Position numbers and translations under genes: made by a program. A DNA stretch of 64,000 bases from assembly GCF_965249985.1 (NCBI RefSeq), contig NZ_OZ252280.1; one strand, written 5' to 3'. Shown here in pieces: positions 1 to 7,364 of this stretch; position 1 is the first letter of the stretch; every line of letters starts with the position of its first letter. Source of the DNA: Algiphilus sp022763315 (GTDB lineage Bacteria; Pseudomonadota; Gammaproteobacteria; Nevskiales; Nevskiaceae). The notes under the pieces were generated by a model. The model was not told the origin of the DNA, searched no databases, and saw only the letters and a list, made by a program, of their open reading frames with translations.

Positions 1-1
1 C

Positions 2-88
2 TCTGGCGATGCGCGCTTCGAAGCGGTGGCGACGCCGATGCAGCTCAAGGGGCTGCCGGGGCCAATCCAGCCGCTGCGTTTCTGCTAA
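2..88 (+). CDS. C-terminal end of an unidentified protein (partial)
   Basis: An open frame runs from the left edge to a TAA at 86-88 and encodes the last 28 residues of a protein ending LPGPIQPLRFC. The frame belongs to a gene that begins outside the window. Its stop overlaps the stop of the disulfide reductase gene on the other strand by two bases, so the two genes converge tail to tail. The tail faintly recalls the ends of class III nucleotide cyclases (an LKGL-then-P pattern), but 28 residues are too few to name a family. Confidence 0.45.
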   Translation, partial: SGDARFEAVATPMQLKGLPGPIQPLRFC

Positions 89-2214
89 GCATCCGGCGTC
101 CCATTCAGCGCGCGCAGCACGCGATCCACCGTCAGCAGCTGGGGCAGGACCTCGGGCTCGGCGCCTGGGCGGTACACCACATACAGCGGTACGCCATTGC
201 GACCGAACGCCGCGAGGGCGCGCGTGATGCGCGGGTCGCTGCGCGTCCAGTCCGCCTTCAGGTACTGCACGTCATCGCCCGCCAGTGCTGCCTGCACCGG
301 CTGCGACGACAGTGTGGTGCGCTCGTTCGCCAGGCAAGTGATGCACCAGTCAGCCGTGAAGTTGACGAACACGGTCTTGCCCTCGCTGCGCAGTTCGGCC
401 ACGCGCTCCGGAGACCACACCTGCCCTTGGTCCGCTTCCGCCGAAACGCTGGCCGGGGCGCGCATGCCGGGGGCGGCCAGCAGCGCCGCGGCGGCGAGCA
501 GCGCGGCGACGCGCAGTGCGCGCAGCAGCAGATGCTGGCGGTGCCACAGCCAGGCGGCGAAGGCCACCAGCACCATGCCGATCATGACCAGCAACAGCGC
601 CTGACTGCCCGCTTGGCGGGCAAGCACCCACAGCAGCCACACCACTGACAGATACAGCGGGAAGGCCATCGCCTGCTTGAAGTGTTCCATCCACGGCCCG
701 GGCCGCGGCAGTACCCGCGCCAGCTGCGGCAGGAAGCCCATCAGCAGGAAGGGGCTCGCCAGACCCAGACCGAGGGCGGCAAAGATCGCCAGCGCCACGG
801 CCGGCGGCTGGGTCACCGCGAAGCCGAGGGCGCCACCCATGAAGGGCGCGGTGCAGGGGCTGGCCACCACCACCGCCAGAACGCCCGTCGCAAAGGAGCC
901 GCCGAGCCCCTGGCGTTCGGTGAAGGATTGGCCGAGGCCCATGATGCGCGTTCCGACCGTGAACACGCCGGACAGCGACAGCCCAAACGCGAAGAACAGA
1001 TAGGCGAGGGCGCCGACAAAAACCGGCGATTGCAGTTGGAAACCCCAGCCAAGGGCTTCGCCGGTGGCGCGCAGCGCCAGCAGCAGGCCGGCGGCCACCA
1101 GACAGCTGACCACCACGCCAGCGGTGTAGACCAGACCGTGGGCGCGTTGGTGCCCGCGGGTTTCGCCGGCCGCGTTCATGACTCCGAGCGCCTTGATGGC
1201 AAGCACGGGGAAGACACAGGGCATCAGGTTGAGAATGAGGCCGCCCACAAAGGCGGCGGCCAGCACCAGCAGCAGACTTTGCGCACCGGCTGCGGGTCGG
1301 CTCAATGGCTCGGCTTCAGCGGAGGCGGGCGCATTGTATGCGCCCGATGCGGCCGAAACGGCGGCTTTGGGCGCTTCCGGCACGGCGCCTCGCTCGGCGG
1401 TGATGCGCCAGGCCCTGTCGTCCCCTGCGCCGTCCGCACCCACGATCACCCATTGCGTGCGCGCTGGCAGTTGCTCGTAGTAGGGGTGCTCCGCCTGCTC
1501 CAGCCAGAGCGTGTTGCCCATGCGCAGGACGCGTTGCGCCCGCGAGTGATTCACCACCTCTTGCGCGACCGGAAAGACCGTGAAGCTGCCCACGGACAGG
1601 GACTCTGGCAGTTGCACCTGCAGGTGAATGGTGCCGTCGCGATGCTCTATGCGGCTGGGCCAGTCGGCCTCTTCGGGAATGGCGGCGTAGGCGCGCTCGA
1701 AAGCCCCCGCCCAGGCGGGATCCGTACGCGCCTCGGTGGTGGCGGTGGGTACAGTCAGCGACAGCGTGGCTGATTCCGGAACGCAGATATCGCTGCAGAT
1801 CAGCCAATTCGCCGAGGCGGACAGCGTGATCGGGGTGCCCGCGGGCCAGTCCGCCGGAACCTGCATGTCGACGATATGCAGAGTTTCCTGACCATAGCCG
1901 TAGTTGACAATGTTGGCGAGTCGGAAGGTTTCCGGTCGCGGCCATTGGATGTCGCTGAATGTGATGCCTTCCGGCGCATCCCAGTCCAGCGTGGTGGGCA
2001 GGCCGGAGTCGCCGGGATTGCGCCAGTAGGTGTGCCAACCCGGTTCCGGAAGCAGGCGCAGCGCCAGCGGGATGGATTCGCCCGGGACCGCATGCACGCG
2101 ATAGGCGTGCAGGTCGGCTTCCGCGTGATTGGTCCGCACCGGCTCGGCCGCGGAGAGGGGCATGACGAGCATGCAGGCCAGAGCGAACATCAGGCGGTAG
2201 ACTGGGCGCATCAT
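85..2214 (-). CDS. Protein-disulfide reductase, DsbD/ScsB type
   Basis: This inner-membrane electron carrier passes reducing power from cytoplasmic thioredoxin to periplasmic thiol proteins. The predicted 709-residue protein opens with a signal peptide ending near SAAEP. An N-terminal DsbD-alpha-like domain carries a Cys-x3-Cys pair at about 140 and 144 (CSDIC). The central eight-helix-type domain has the two membrane cysteines in LMPCVFP and ASPCTAP. The C-terminal thioredoxin domain has CITC at about 624-627. The long N-terminal domain and CxxxC pair resemble ScsB more than classical E. coli DsbD. I chose the ATG at 2214 because the signal peptide follows directly; an in-frame ATG at 2244 would add ten residues. 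It diverges from the DUF2845 gene across about 33 bases. Exported MsrB/MsrA encoded 3.3 kb away are plausible clients (inference). Confidence 0.9.
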   Translation of the reverse strand: MMRPVYRLMFALACMLVMPLSAAEPVRTNHAEADLHAYRVHAVPGESIPLALRLLPEPGWHTYWRNPGDSGLPTTLDWDAPEGITFSDIQWPRPETFRLANIVNYGYGQETLHIVDMQVPADWPAGTPITLSASANWLICSDICVPESATLSLTVPTATTEARTDPAWAGAFERAYAAIPEEADWPSRIEHRDGTIHLQVQLPESLSVGSFTVFPVAQEVVNHSRAQRVLRMGNTLWLEQAEHPYYEQLPARTQWVIVGADGAGDDRAWRITAERGAVPEAPKAAVSAASGAYNAPASAEAEPLSRPAAGAQSLLLVLAAAFVGGLILNLMPCVFPVLAIKALGVMNAAGETRGHQRAHGLVYTAGVVVSCLVAAGLLLALRATGEALGWGFQLQSPVFVGALAYLFFAFGLSLSGVFTVGTRIMGLGQSFTERQGLGGSFATGVLAVVVASPCTAPFMGGALGFAVTQPPAVALAIFAALGLGLASPFLLMGFLPQLARVLPRPGPWMEHFKQAMAFPLYLSVVWLLWVLARQAGSQALLLVMIGMVLVAFAAWLWHRQHLLLRALRVAALLAAAALLAAPGMRAPASVSAEADQGQVWSPERVAELRSEGKTVFVNFTADWCITCLANERTTLSSQPVQAALAGDDVQYLKADWTRSDPRITRALAAFGRNGVPLYVVYRPGAEPEVLPQLLTVDRVLRALNGTPDA

Positions 2215-2247
2215 CGGAGGAGGCATCGGCTCGGTGAGGGGCATGGC

Positions 2248-2865
2248 ATGGGGCTAACGACCGTGAGGCAGGCGGACAAGTTCCAGCAGGCGCTGGGCCA
2301 CGCCGCGCTATTGTGCCTCAGCGCCCTGCTCCTTTTACTGCACAGTGCGCCGCTTTCGGCAACGCTGCGCTGTGGTGGCGGCATTGTCGACGAGGGCGAT
2401 AGCGCAGCGCAGGTGCGCCGGCATTGCGGCCCTCCCGACCATGTCGAGCACTGGAAGGGGCAGCCGCCGGCGGCGCCGGGCGTGGTCTGGTTCTATGACC
2501 GCGGCGCCTCGCGTCTGCTGCGCGTGCTGCGCTTCCGTGCGCAGCGATTGGTGCGGATCGACAGCGATGGCTACGGCTTCGGCGCGGCTCCACAGGGCCG
2601 CGATTGCCGGCCCGGTGATCCGATGCCGGGGTGGTCGGCCTATCGGCTGCTGGTCCGCTGCGGCGCGCCGGAAGCGCGCATCGCGGTGGGGCACGTCACG
2701 GTACCGCCTCGCAGCGATGGGACACGGCTTCGGCCTTGGCCTGGACAGCGCATCGTTTACCGGGAACGCTGGCAGTATGCATTCGGCCCACGGACCCATA
2801 CACGGGAGATCACCCTTGATAACGCCATCGTCACTTCCATTCGGACGCAGGAGCGCGGCGCTTAG
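2248..2865 (+). CDS. DUF2845-like exported protein
   Basis: A predicted 205-residue protein with an N-terminal hydrophobic segment (about residues 18-37, rich in Leu, ending near APLSA), so probably exported. The mature part starts LRCGGGIVDEGD and contains paired cysteines and the pattern seen in DUF2845 proteins, a family of small secreted proteins of unknown function. The ATG at 2248 is preceded by a GAGGGG run at good distance. It diverges from the disulfide reductase gene, and its 3' end overlaps the next gene by 50 bases, so the two are probably co-transcribed. Function is unknown. Confidence 0.65.
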   Translation: MGLTTVRQADKFQQALGHAALLCLSALLLLLHSAPLSATLRCGGGIVDEGDSAAQVRRHCGPPDHVEHWKGQPPAAPGVVWFYDRGASRLLRVLRFRAQRLVRIDSDGYGFGAAPQGRDCRPGDPMPGWSAYRLLVRCGAPEARIAVGHVTVPPRSDGTRLRPWPGQRIVYRERWQYAFGPRTHTREITLDNAIVTSIRTQERGA

Positions 2866-3307
2866 CCTGCTTGCTGCTCTTGTGCTTACCGGCTGCAGTG
2901 CTGGCAGCAGCCGCCTTATGCAGCAGCATGGTGAGCTCGGCGACTGTTCCGGTCCGCCGCGTTGCGTTTCCTCTCAGGCTGCGGATGCGGAACGCAAGGT
3001 CAAGCCGCTGCGCTATGCGGGCAGCGCCGCAGCGGCCCGAGAGACGCTGGTGCAGCACATCATGGCGCAGCCGCGCACAGAGGTCGTGACCAATAGCGAC
3101 TGCTATGTGCATGCCACCTACACCAGCGCCATCATGGGCTATACGGACGACGTCGAACTCTGGTTCTGCAACGAACCGGGCAAGGTGGAGGTGCGCTCTT
3201 CGAGCCGCGTCGGCTACTACGACTTCAACGTCAACCGCGAGCGCGTCGAGCGCCTGCGCCAGGCGCTGGCAGTGGATGTGGAGGCGCCGATCGGGCGCGC
3301 GCAGTAA
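2816..3307 (+). CDS. DUF1499-like lipoprotein, TTG start
   Basis: A predicted 163-residue lipoprotein. A positively charged start is followed by a hydrophobic stretch and the lipobox LTGC near residue 27. The mature part resembles DUF1499 proteins, with a segment reading VELWF and a conserved-looking GYYDFNVNRERVERLR end. No ATG suits the signal peptide. A TTG at 2816 lies 7 bases after GGGAG, which is why I chose it, and it sits inside the 3' end of the DUF2845 gene (50-base overlap). Two small exported proteins are thus encoded together. No function is established for the family. Confidence 0.7.
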   Translation: MITPSSLPFGRRSAALSLLAALVLTGCSAGSSRLMQQHGELGDCSGPPRCVSSQAADAERKVKPLRYAGSAAAARETLVQHIMAQPRTEVVTNSDCYVHATYTSAIMGYTDDVELWFCNEPGKVEVRSSSRVGYYDFNVNRERVERLRQALAVDVEAPIGRAQ

Positions 3308-3361
3308 GCACGGCTTGGCACTAGACTGCGTAGCCTTGCCACCCAGACCTTAGCGATCACG

Positions 3362-4741
3362 ATGCAGGACGACGACATTCCGGAACGCGCTGCGACACAG
3401 CGCTCCAAGACGACCAGCCAGAAGCGCGCCAGCGTCAAGCGCGCCACCGCCAAGAAGGGCGGCGCCCCCAAGGCGGCTGCAAAGAAGCGTGCCGCTAAGA
3501 AAGCGCGTGCTGGCGGCGCCGCGCGCAAGGCCGCCACGGCTCCAGCCTCGCCCCGCTCCGGCGGTCCGGCCGGCCGCCGCTATGACTTCGTCCTGCTCGG
3601 GGCCACCGGCTATACCGGCGGACTCACCGCAGAATACTTGGCTGAACGCGCCCCCCAGGGCGCCCGCTGGGCGATCGCCGGACGCGATGCGCGCAAGCTG
3701 GCGGATGTGCGTACCCATCTGGAGCGGGTCAACCCCACCGCCGAAGCGGTGGACTGTGTCGAAGTCGACATCAAGGACAGCGCCGCCCTGCGCCGGCTGG
3801 CGCGTGACACGCGCGTGATGGCCACCACTGTCGGGCCCTATGTGCTGCACGGTGAACCGGTCGTGGCGGCCTGCGCTGCGGAAGGGACGCACTACCTGGA
3901 TCTCACGGGCGAGCCCGAGTTCGTCGATACGATGTGGCTCCGCCACCACAAGACCGCCCAGCAGACGGGTGCCAAGATCGTGCATTGCTGCGGCTTCGAC
4001 AGCATTCCGCACGACCTCGGCGCGCTGTTCACCGCCCAGCAATTGCCGGCCGAGGCGCCCAAGCGTATTGAGGGCTATGTACGTGCCGGGGGCACTTTCT
4101 CCGGCGGTACCTTCCACTCGGCCTTGCTGGCCTTCTCCCGACTGCGCGCCACCGCCGCGGCGCACCGCGAGCGGGCGCGCCGCGAGACCGTCACAACCGC
4201 GCGCAGCGTACGCGGGGAGATGATGCGGCCGCGCTTCGACAAGCGGCTGGATACCTGGGTACTGCCCTTCCCCAGCGTGGATCCGCAGATCGTCATGCGT
4301 TCGGCACGCGCGCTGCAGGTCTACGGGCCGACCTTCCGCTACGGCCATTACGTGCAGATCCGCGAGTGGTACAACGTCGCCAAGCTGCTCGCGGGGGTCA
4401 GCACGCTGATGGCCGCGGCGCAGCTTCCGCCGGCACGGCGCTGGCTGATGGGGCGCAAGCCTGCCGGCCAGGGACCCAGCGACGAGCAGCGCCGACGCGG
4501 CTGGTTCCGCGTGCGCTTCTTTGGCGAAGGCGGCGGCCGTTCGGTCATCGTCGATGTCACCGGCGGTGATCCGGGCTACGGCGAAACCGCGCGCATGCTG
4601 GGCGAGTCGGTGCTCTGCATGGCCTTCGATGCGCTGCCCGAGGTCGCCGGCCAGACCACGCCCGCGGTGGCGATGGGGGACGCGCTGCGTCAACGTCTGG
4701 ACGCTATCGGTATCCGTTTCTCGCTGGTGGAATCGAAATGA
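3362..4741 (+). CDS. Saccharopine dehydrogenase-like enzyme with lysine/alanine-rich N-terminal tail
   Basis: Residues from about 73 form a saccharopine dehydrogenase/trans-acting enoyl reductase-type protein. FVLLGATGYTGG near residues 76-87 is the dinucleotide-binding glycine motif, followed by AIAGRD, TTVGPY and CCGFDSIPHD, all typical of this family. The family includes partners of polyketide synthases and oxidoreductases of unknown substrate, so the reaction is not fixed here. Residues 14-60 are an unusual low-complexity tail packed with Lys, Arg and Ala (for example KKRAAKKARA), like histone H1 or AlgP-type tails. The tail is in frame from the only good ATG, and there is no later Met before about residue 144. 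The stop overlaps the next start (ATGA at 4738-4741). Confidence 0.8.
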   Translation: MQDDDIPERAATQRSKTTSQKRASVKRATAKKGGAPKAAAKKRAAKKARAGGAARKAATAPASPRSGGPAGRRYDFVLLGATGYTGGLTAEYLAERAPQGARWAIAGRDARKLADVRTHLERVNPTAEAVDCVEVDIKDSAALRRLARDTRVMATTVGPYVLHGEPVVAACAAEGTHYLDLTGEPEFVDTMWLRHHKTAQQTGAKIVHCCGFDSIPHDLGALFTAQQLPAEAPKRIEGYVRAGGTFSGGTFHSALLAFSRLRATAAAHRERARRETVTTARSVRGEMMRPRFDKRLDTWVLPFPSVDPQIVMRSARALQVYGPTFRYGHYVQIREWYNVAKLLAGVSTLMAAAQLPPARRWLMGRKPAGQGPSDEQRRRGWFRVRFFGEGGGRSVIVDVTGGDPGYGETARMLGESVLCMAFDALPEVAGQTTPAVAMGDALRQRLDAIGIRFSLVESK

Positions 4742-5118
4742 TCACAGCCTCCCGCGTCTTTCTGATCGTGATGGGCCTCGGCTTCATCGTGCTGGGCCTC
4801 AACGGTCTGCTCAACCCGCTCGGCCACCTTGCGCCCTACGGCCTGGACTATCAGGCACCCGGCTGGATGGGAGAAATCCGCGCCAACTATGGCGGCATGC
4901 ATATCGGCATCGGCGTGCTGACCGCATTGGGGGCAGTGCATTACGCCTGGCGGCGCAACGCCCTCGCCCTGCAGCTGGTCTTTCTGGGCGGGCTGGCGGT
5001 AGGACGCACGCTCTCGGTTTTCCTGGACGGCATGCCACCGACCTTCGCCCTGGTCTTTATCGCGATCGAGTGGGTGGGCGCCGGCCTGGCGCTCTGGTTC
5101 CTGCGGAGCAGCAACTGA
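4738..5118 (+). CDS. DUF4345-like small membrane protein
   Basis: A 126-residue protein with about four predicted transmembrane helices. The first begins at residue 6 (VFLIVMGLGFIVLG), and NYGGMHIGIGVL follows in the middle. The NYGG-x-H motif and size are typical of the DUF4345 family, small integral membrane proteins of unknown role. It is translationally coupled to the saccharopine-dehydrogenase-like gene by a 4-base overlap and shares one base with the next gene, so the three form an operon. Confidence 0.75.
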   Translation: MITASRVFLIVMGLGFIVLGLNGLLNPLGHLAPYGLDYQAPGWMGEIRANYGGMHIGIGVLTALGAVHYAWRRNALALQLVFLGGLAVGRTLSVFLDGMPPTFALVFIAIEWVGAGLALWFLRSSN

Positions 5119-5486
5119 TGGCCGGGTTGTGGCTCGGAATCGGCGCCGCCTTCGGACTGCTTGGCGTCGCCGCGGGCGCCTTCGGCGCGCACGCATTGCG
5201 TGCCAGGCTGAGTGAGGATCTGATGGCGGTGTTCCGCACCGCAGTCGAATACCAGTTCTACCATGTGGCCGCTTTGCTGGCGGTGGGGCTGCTGGCGCGG
5301 CAGGCGCAGGGCCCCTGGCTGAGCGCCTCCGGCATCGCCTTCGCCTTCGGCGTGCTGGTTTTCTCCGGCAGTCTCTACATCCTGGCGCTATCCGGTGTCC
5401 GCGCATGGGGCGCCGTTACACCCATTGGCGGTCTCGCGCTGATGATTGGCTGGCTGTGTCTCATCGTGCACGTGGCGCGGCTCTGA
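5118..5486 (+). CDS. DUF423 family membrane protein (YgdD-like)
   Basis: A 122-residue integral membrane protein with four helices. The opening GAAFGLLGVAAGAFGAHALR and the segment YQFYHVAALL are hallmarks of DUF423 (E. coli YgdD). Later elements FSGSLYILAL and PIGGLALMIGW match the family throughout its length. Its ATG overlaps the previous TGA by one base. The role is unknown, although the family is widespread and conserved. Confidence 0.88.
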   Translation: MAGLWLGIGAAFGLLGVAAGAFGAHALRARLSEDLMAVFRTAVEYQFYHVAALLAVGLLARQAQGPWLSASGIAFAFGVLVFSGSLYILALSGVRAWGAVTPIGGLALMIGWLCLIVHVARL

Positions 5487-5556
5487 TCGATCCGGGAACC
5501 CTGCCGGCGGTCACCGGTCTATGCGCTGCGGGGGTCGCAGACAACAGGAACAGCCG

Positions 5557-6066
5557 ATGCAACGACGCACACTTCTTGGCGGCCTCGCGGTCGCGTCCAC
5601 CATCCCACTAGGAGCGGTCACCATGCGACTCGGTGCCAACAAGCCATCCCACAAGGACTACTGGAAGCAGGTGCTGGAGGCCGACGCCTATCGCATCCTG
5701 TTCGAGGAAGGCACCGAACGCGCCGGCAGTTCGCCGCTGAATCAGGAAAAGCGCGCGGGCACCTTCGTCTGCGCGGCCTGCTATCTGCCCTTGTTCAAGC
5801 ACACGCAGAAGTACGACAGCGGCACGGGCTGGCCGAGCTTCTTCGACACCCTGCCCGACGCCGTCGATACCAAGCGCGACTTCAAGTTGATCCTGCCGCG
5901 TACCGAGTATCACTGTGCCCGCTGCGGCGGCCATCAAGGGCATGTCTTCGAGGATGGGCCACAACCCACCGGGCTGCGCTACTGCAACAACGGTCTGGCG
6001 CTGCGCTTCGTGCCCGAGGGTGATGCCCTGCCTGAGGCGCGCCTTCCTGACGGCGCTTCCACGTGA
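5557..6066 (+). CDS. msrB: Peptide-methionine (R)-S-oxide reductase, exported
   Basis: MsrB reduces the R epimer of methionine sulfoxide in proteins. The 169-residue protein has two zinc CxxC pairs at about 72/75 (CAAC) and 120/123 (CARC), the GTGWPSF substrate loop near 89-95 and the catalytic Cys at about 143 in RYCNNG. An N-terminal RR-containing hydrophobic leader (MQRRTLLGG, about residues 1-22) looks like a Tat-type signal, so the enzyme probably works outside the cytoplasm. The ATG at 5557 follows AGGA by 7 bases; a longer reading upstream lacks family similarity. The stop overlaps the GTG of msrA by 4 bases, so both stereoisomers are dealt with by one transcript. Confidence 0.93.
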   Translation: MQRRTLLGGLAVASTIPLGAVTMRLGANKPSHKDYWKQVLEADAYRILFEEGTERAGSSPLNQEKRAGTFVCAACYLPLFKHTQKYDSGTGWPSFFDTLPDAVDTKRDFKLILPRTEYHCARCGGHQGHVFEDGPQPTGLRYCNNGLALRFVPEGDALPEARLPDGAST

Positions 6067-6704
6067 GGCCGCGCAGCCTTCTGGGGCTGGTGCTGGTGGC
6101 GATGCTCGGCACCGCCTGCGCACAGGCGGACGAGAGCGCCAACGCGCCGGTGGAGCAGGCCGGACTTGAGACTGCCTACTTCGCCGGAGGCTGTTTCTGG
6201 TGCACCGAGGCCGATTTCGAGAAGCTCGACGGTGTGGCCGAAGCCGTGTCCGGATACATGGGAGGCAAGGTCGCCTCGCCGAGCTACAAAGAGGTCAGTC
6301 GCGGCACGACCGGGCATACCGAGGCGGTGCGGGTGCACTACGACCCCGAGGTGATCAGCTACCGCGCCCTGGTGGCCTTCCATTGGCGCAACATCGACCC
6401 CACCGTGGCCAATCGGCAGTTCTGTGATCGCGGCAGTCAGTATCGCAGCGGCATCTACTACCGCGATGATGTTCAGGCGCGCATCGCCCGCGACAGCCTG
6501 GAGACGATGCAGCAGCGCTTCGACACGGTGCATACCGAGGTCGAGAAGGCGACGACCTTCTATCCTGCCGAGGACTATCACCAGGACTACGCGGACAAGA
6601 ATCCACTGCGCTACCAGGCCTATCGATTCAACTGCGGCCGCGACGCGCGCCTCAAGAAGCTGTGGGGCGACGAGGCCGGCAAGCTGCCCGCAGACGCCGG
6701 CTGA
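6063..6704 (+). CDS. msrA: Peptide-methionine (S)-S-oxide reductase, exported
   Basis: MsrA reduces the S epimer of methionine sulfoxide. The 213-residue protein has the catalytic GCFWC motif with the active Cys at about 44, followed by EADFEKLDGV and SGYMGG, and the conserved FYPAEDYHQDY later. A hydrophobic leader ending LGTAC (Cys 19) suggests a lipoprotein or a cleaved signal, so export is likely. The GTG start overlaps the msrB stop (GTGA). A separate but coupled exported msrB-msrA pair is less usual than a cytoplasmic MsrA or a fused periplasmic enzyme. Confidence 0.93.
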   Translation: MRPRSLLGLVLVAMLGTACAQADESANAPVEQAGLETAYFAGGCFWCTEADFEKLDGVAEAVSGYMGGKVASPSYKEVSRGTTGHTEAVRVHYDPEVISYRALVAFHWRNIDPTVANRQFCDRGSQYRSGIYYRDDVQARIARDSLETMQQRFDTVHTEVEKATTFYPAEDYHQDYADKNPLRYQAYRFNCGRDARLKKLWGDEAGKLPADAG

Positions 6705-6773
6705 GGCGGCAGACCTGACAGGCCGACCCGGCGGTGTGACAATGCAGGCCCTTCGGTTCACTGGCTGCCTGCG

Positions 6774-7364
6774 TTGTCCACTGCCGCTCCCGCCCTGCTG
6801 CTTGCATCCCAGTCGCCGCGTCGCCGCGCCATGCTGGCCGAACTCGGCTTTGCATTCGACACCGCGGCCGCGGATATCGACGAGACGCCACAGCCAGGCG
6901 AAACCGGCCCGGATTTCGCGAAACGCATGGCCGAGACCAAGGCGCGCGCGCTGGCGCGACCCGGAATGGTCGTGCTGGCCGCGGATACTGATGTCACCCT
7001 CGACGACGTCATCCTCGGCAAGCCGCGCGACCGCGCCCATGGCCTCGACATGCTGCGCGCGCTTTCGGGGCGTAGTCACCATGTGCACAGTGCCGTGGCG
7101 GTGATCCATGAAACCGTGATGGAGACAATTCAGACAACGACCCGGGTCGACATGGGCGAGATTGCGCCCGCGGAAGCCGAGGCCTATTGGGCCAGTGGCG
7201 AGCCTGCCGACAAGGCGGGCGGCTACGCCATCCAGGGCTATGCGGCGCGCTGGGTGCGCCGCATCGACGGCAGCCTCAGTGGGGTCATCGGACTGCCGAT
7301 GGTCGAAACCGTGGAATTGCTGGGTCGCTTCGGCGTGCTTCCTCAGCAGGTGGCCGCCGCGTGA
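6774..7364 (+). CDS. maf: Maf-family nucleotide pyrophosphatase (YhdE type)
   Basis: Maf proteins hydrolyse non-canonical or surplus nucleoside triphosphates to monophosphates; the YhdE branch prefers dTTP/UTP. This 196-residue protein starts LLLASQSPRRR, the family's phosphate-binding signature, and continues with AETKA, LAADTDV and DKAGGYAIQG. The start is the TTG at 6774, six codons before the conserved LLLAS; no ATG fits and the ribosome site is weak. Its stop overlaps the GTG of rng (GTGA at 7361-7364). The order maf-rng-yhdP-(nitrilase)-tldD is widely conserved in Gammaproteobacteria. Confidence 0.9.
   Translation: MSTAAPALLLASQSPRRRAMLAELGFAFDTAAADIDETPQPGETGPDFAKRMAETKARALARPGMVVLAADTDVTLDDVILGKPRDRAHGLDMLRALSGRSHHVHSAVAVIHETVMETIQTTTRVDMGEIAPAEAEAYWASGEPADKAGGYAIQGYAARWVRRIDGSLSGVIGLPMVETVELLGRFGVLPQQVAAA

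Noticed and set aside
83..91. TGCTAAGCA imperfect palindrome at the first convergent junction
   Set aside because: Four-base arms are too short to be meaningful.
682..1773. Long open frame (363 codons) on the plus strand opposite the disulfide reductase
   Set aside because: Antisense to a strongly conserved gene; Gln/His/Gly-rich low-complexity protein typical of reverse reading of high-GC coding DNA.
3350..4693. 447-codon open frame opposite the saccharopine-dehydrogenase-like gene
   Set aside because: Antisense shadow; no signal peptide, domain or ribosome site, and the sense gene shows clear family motifs.
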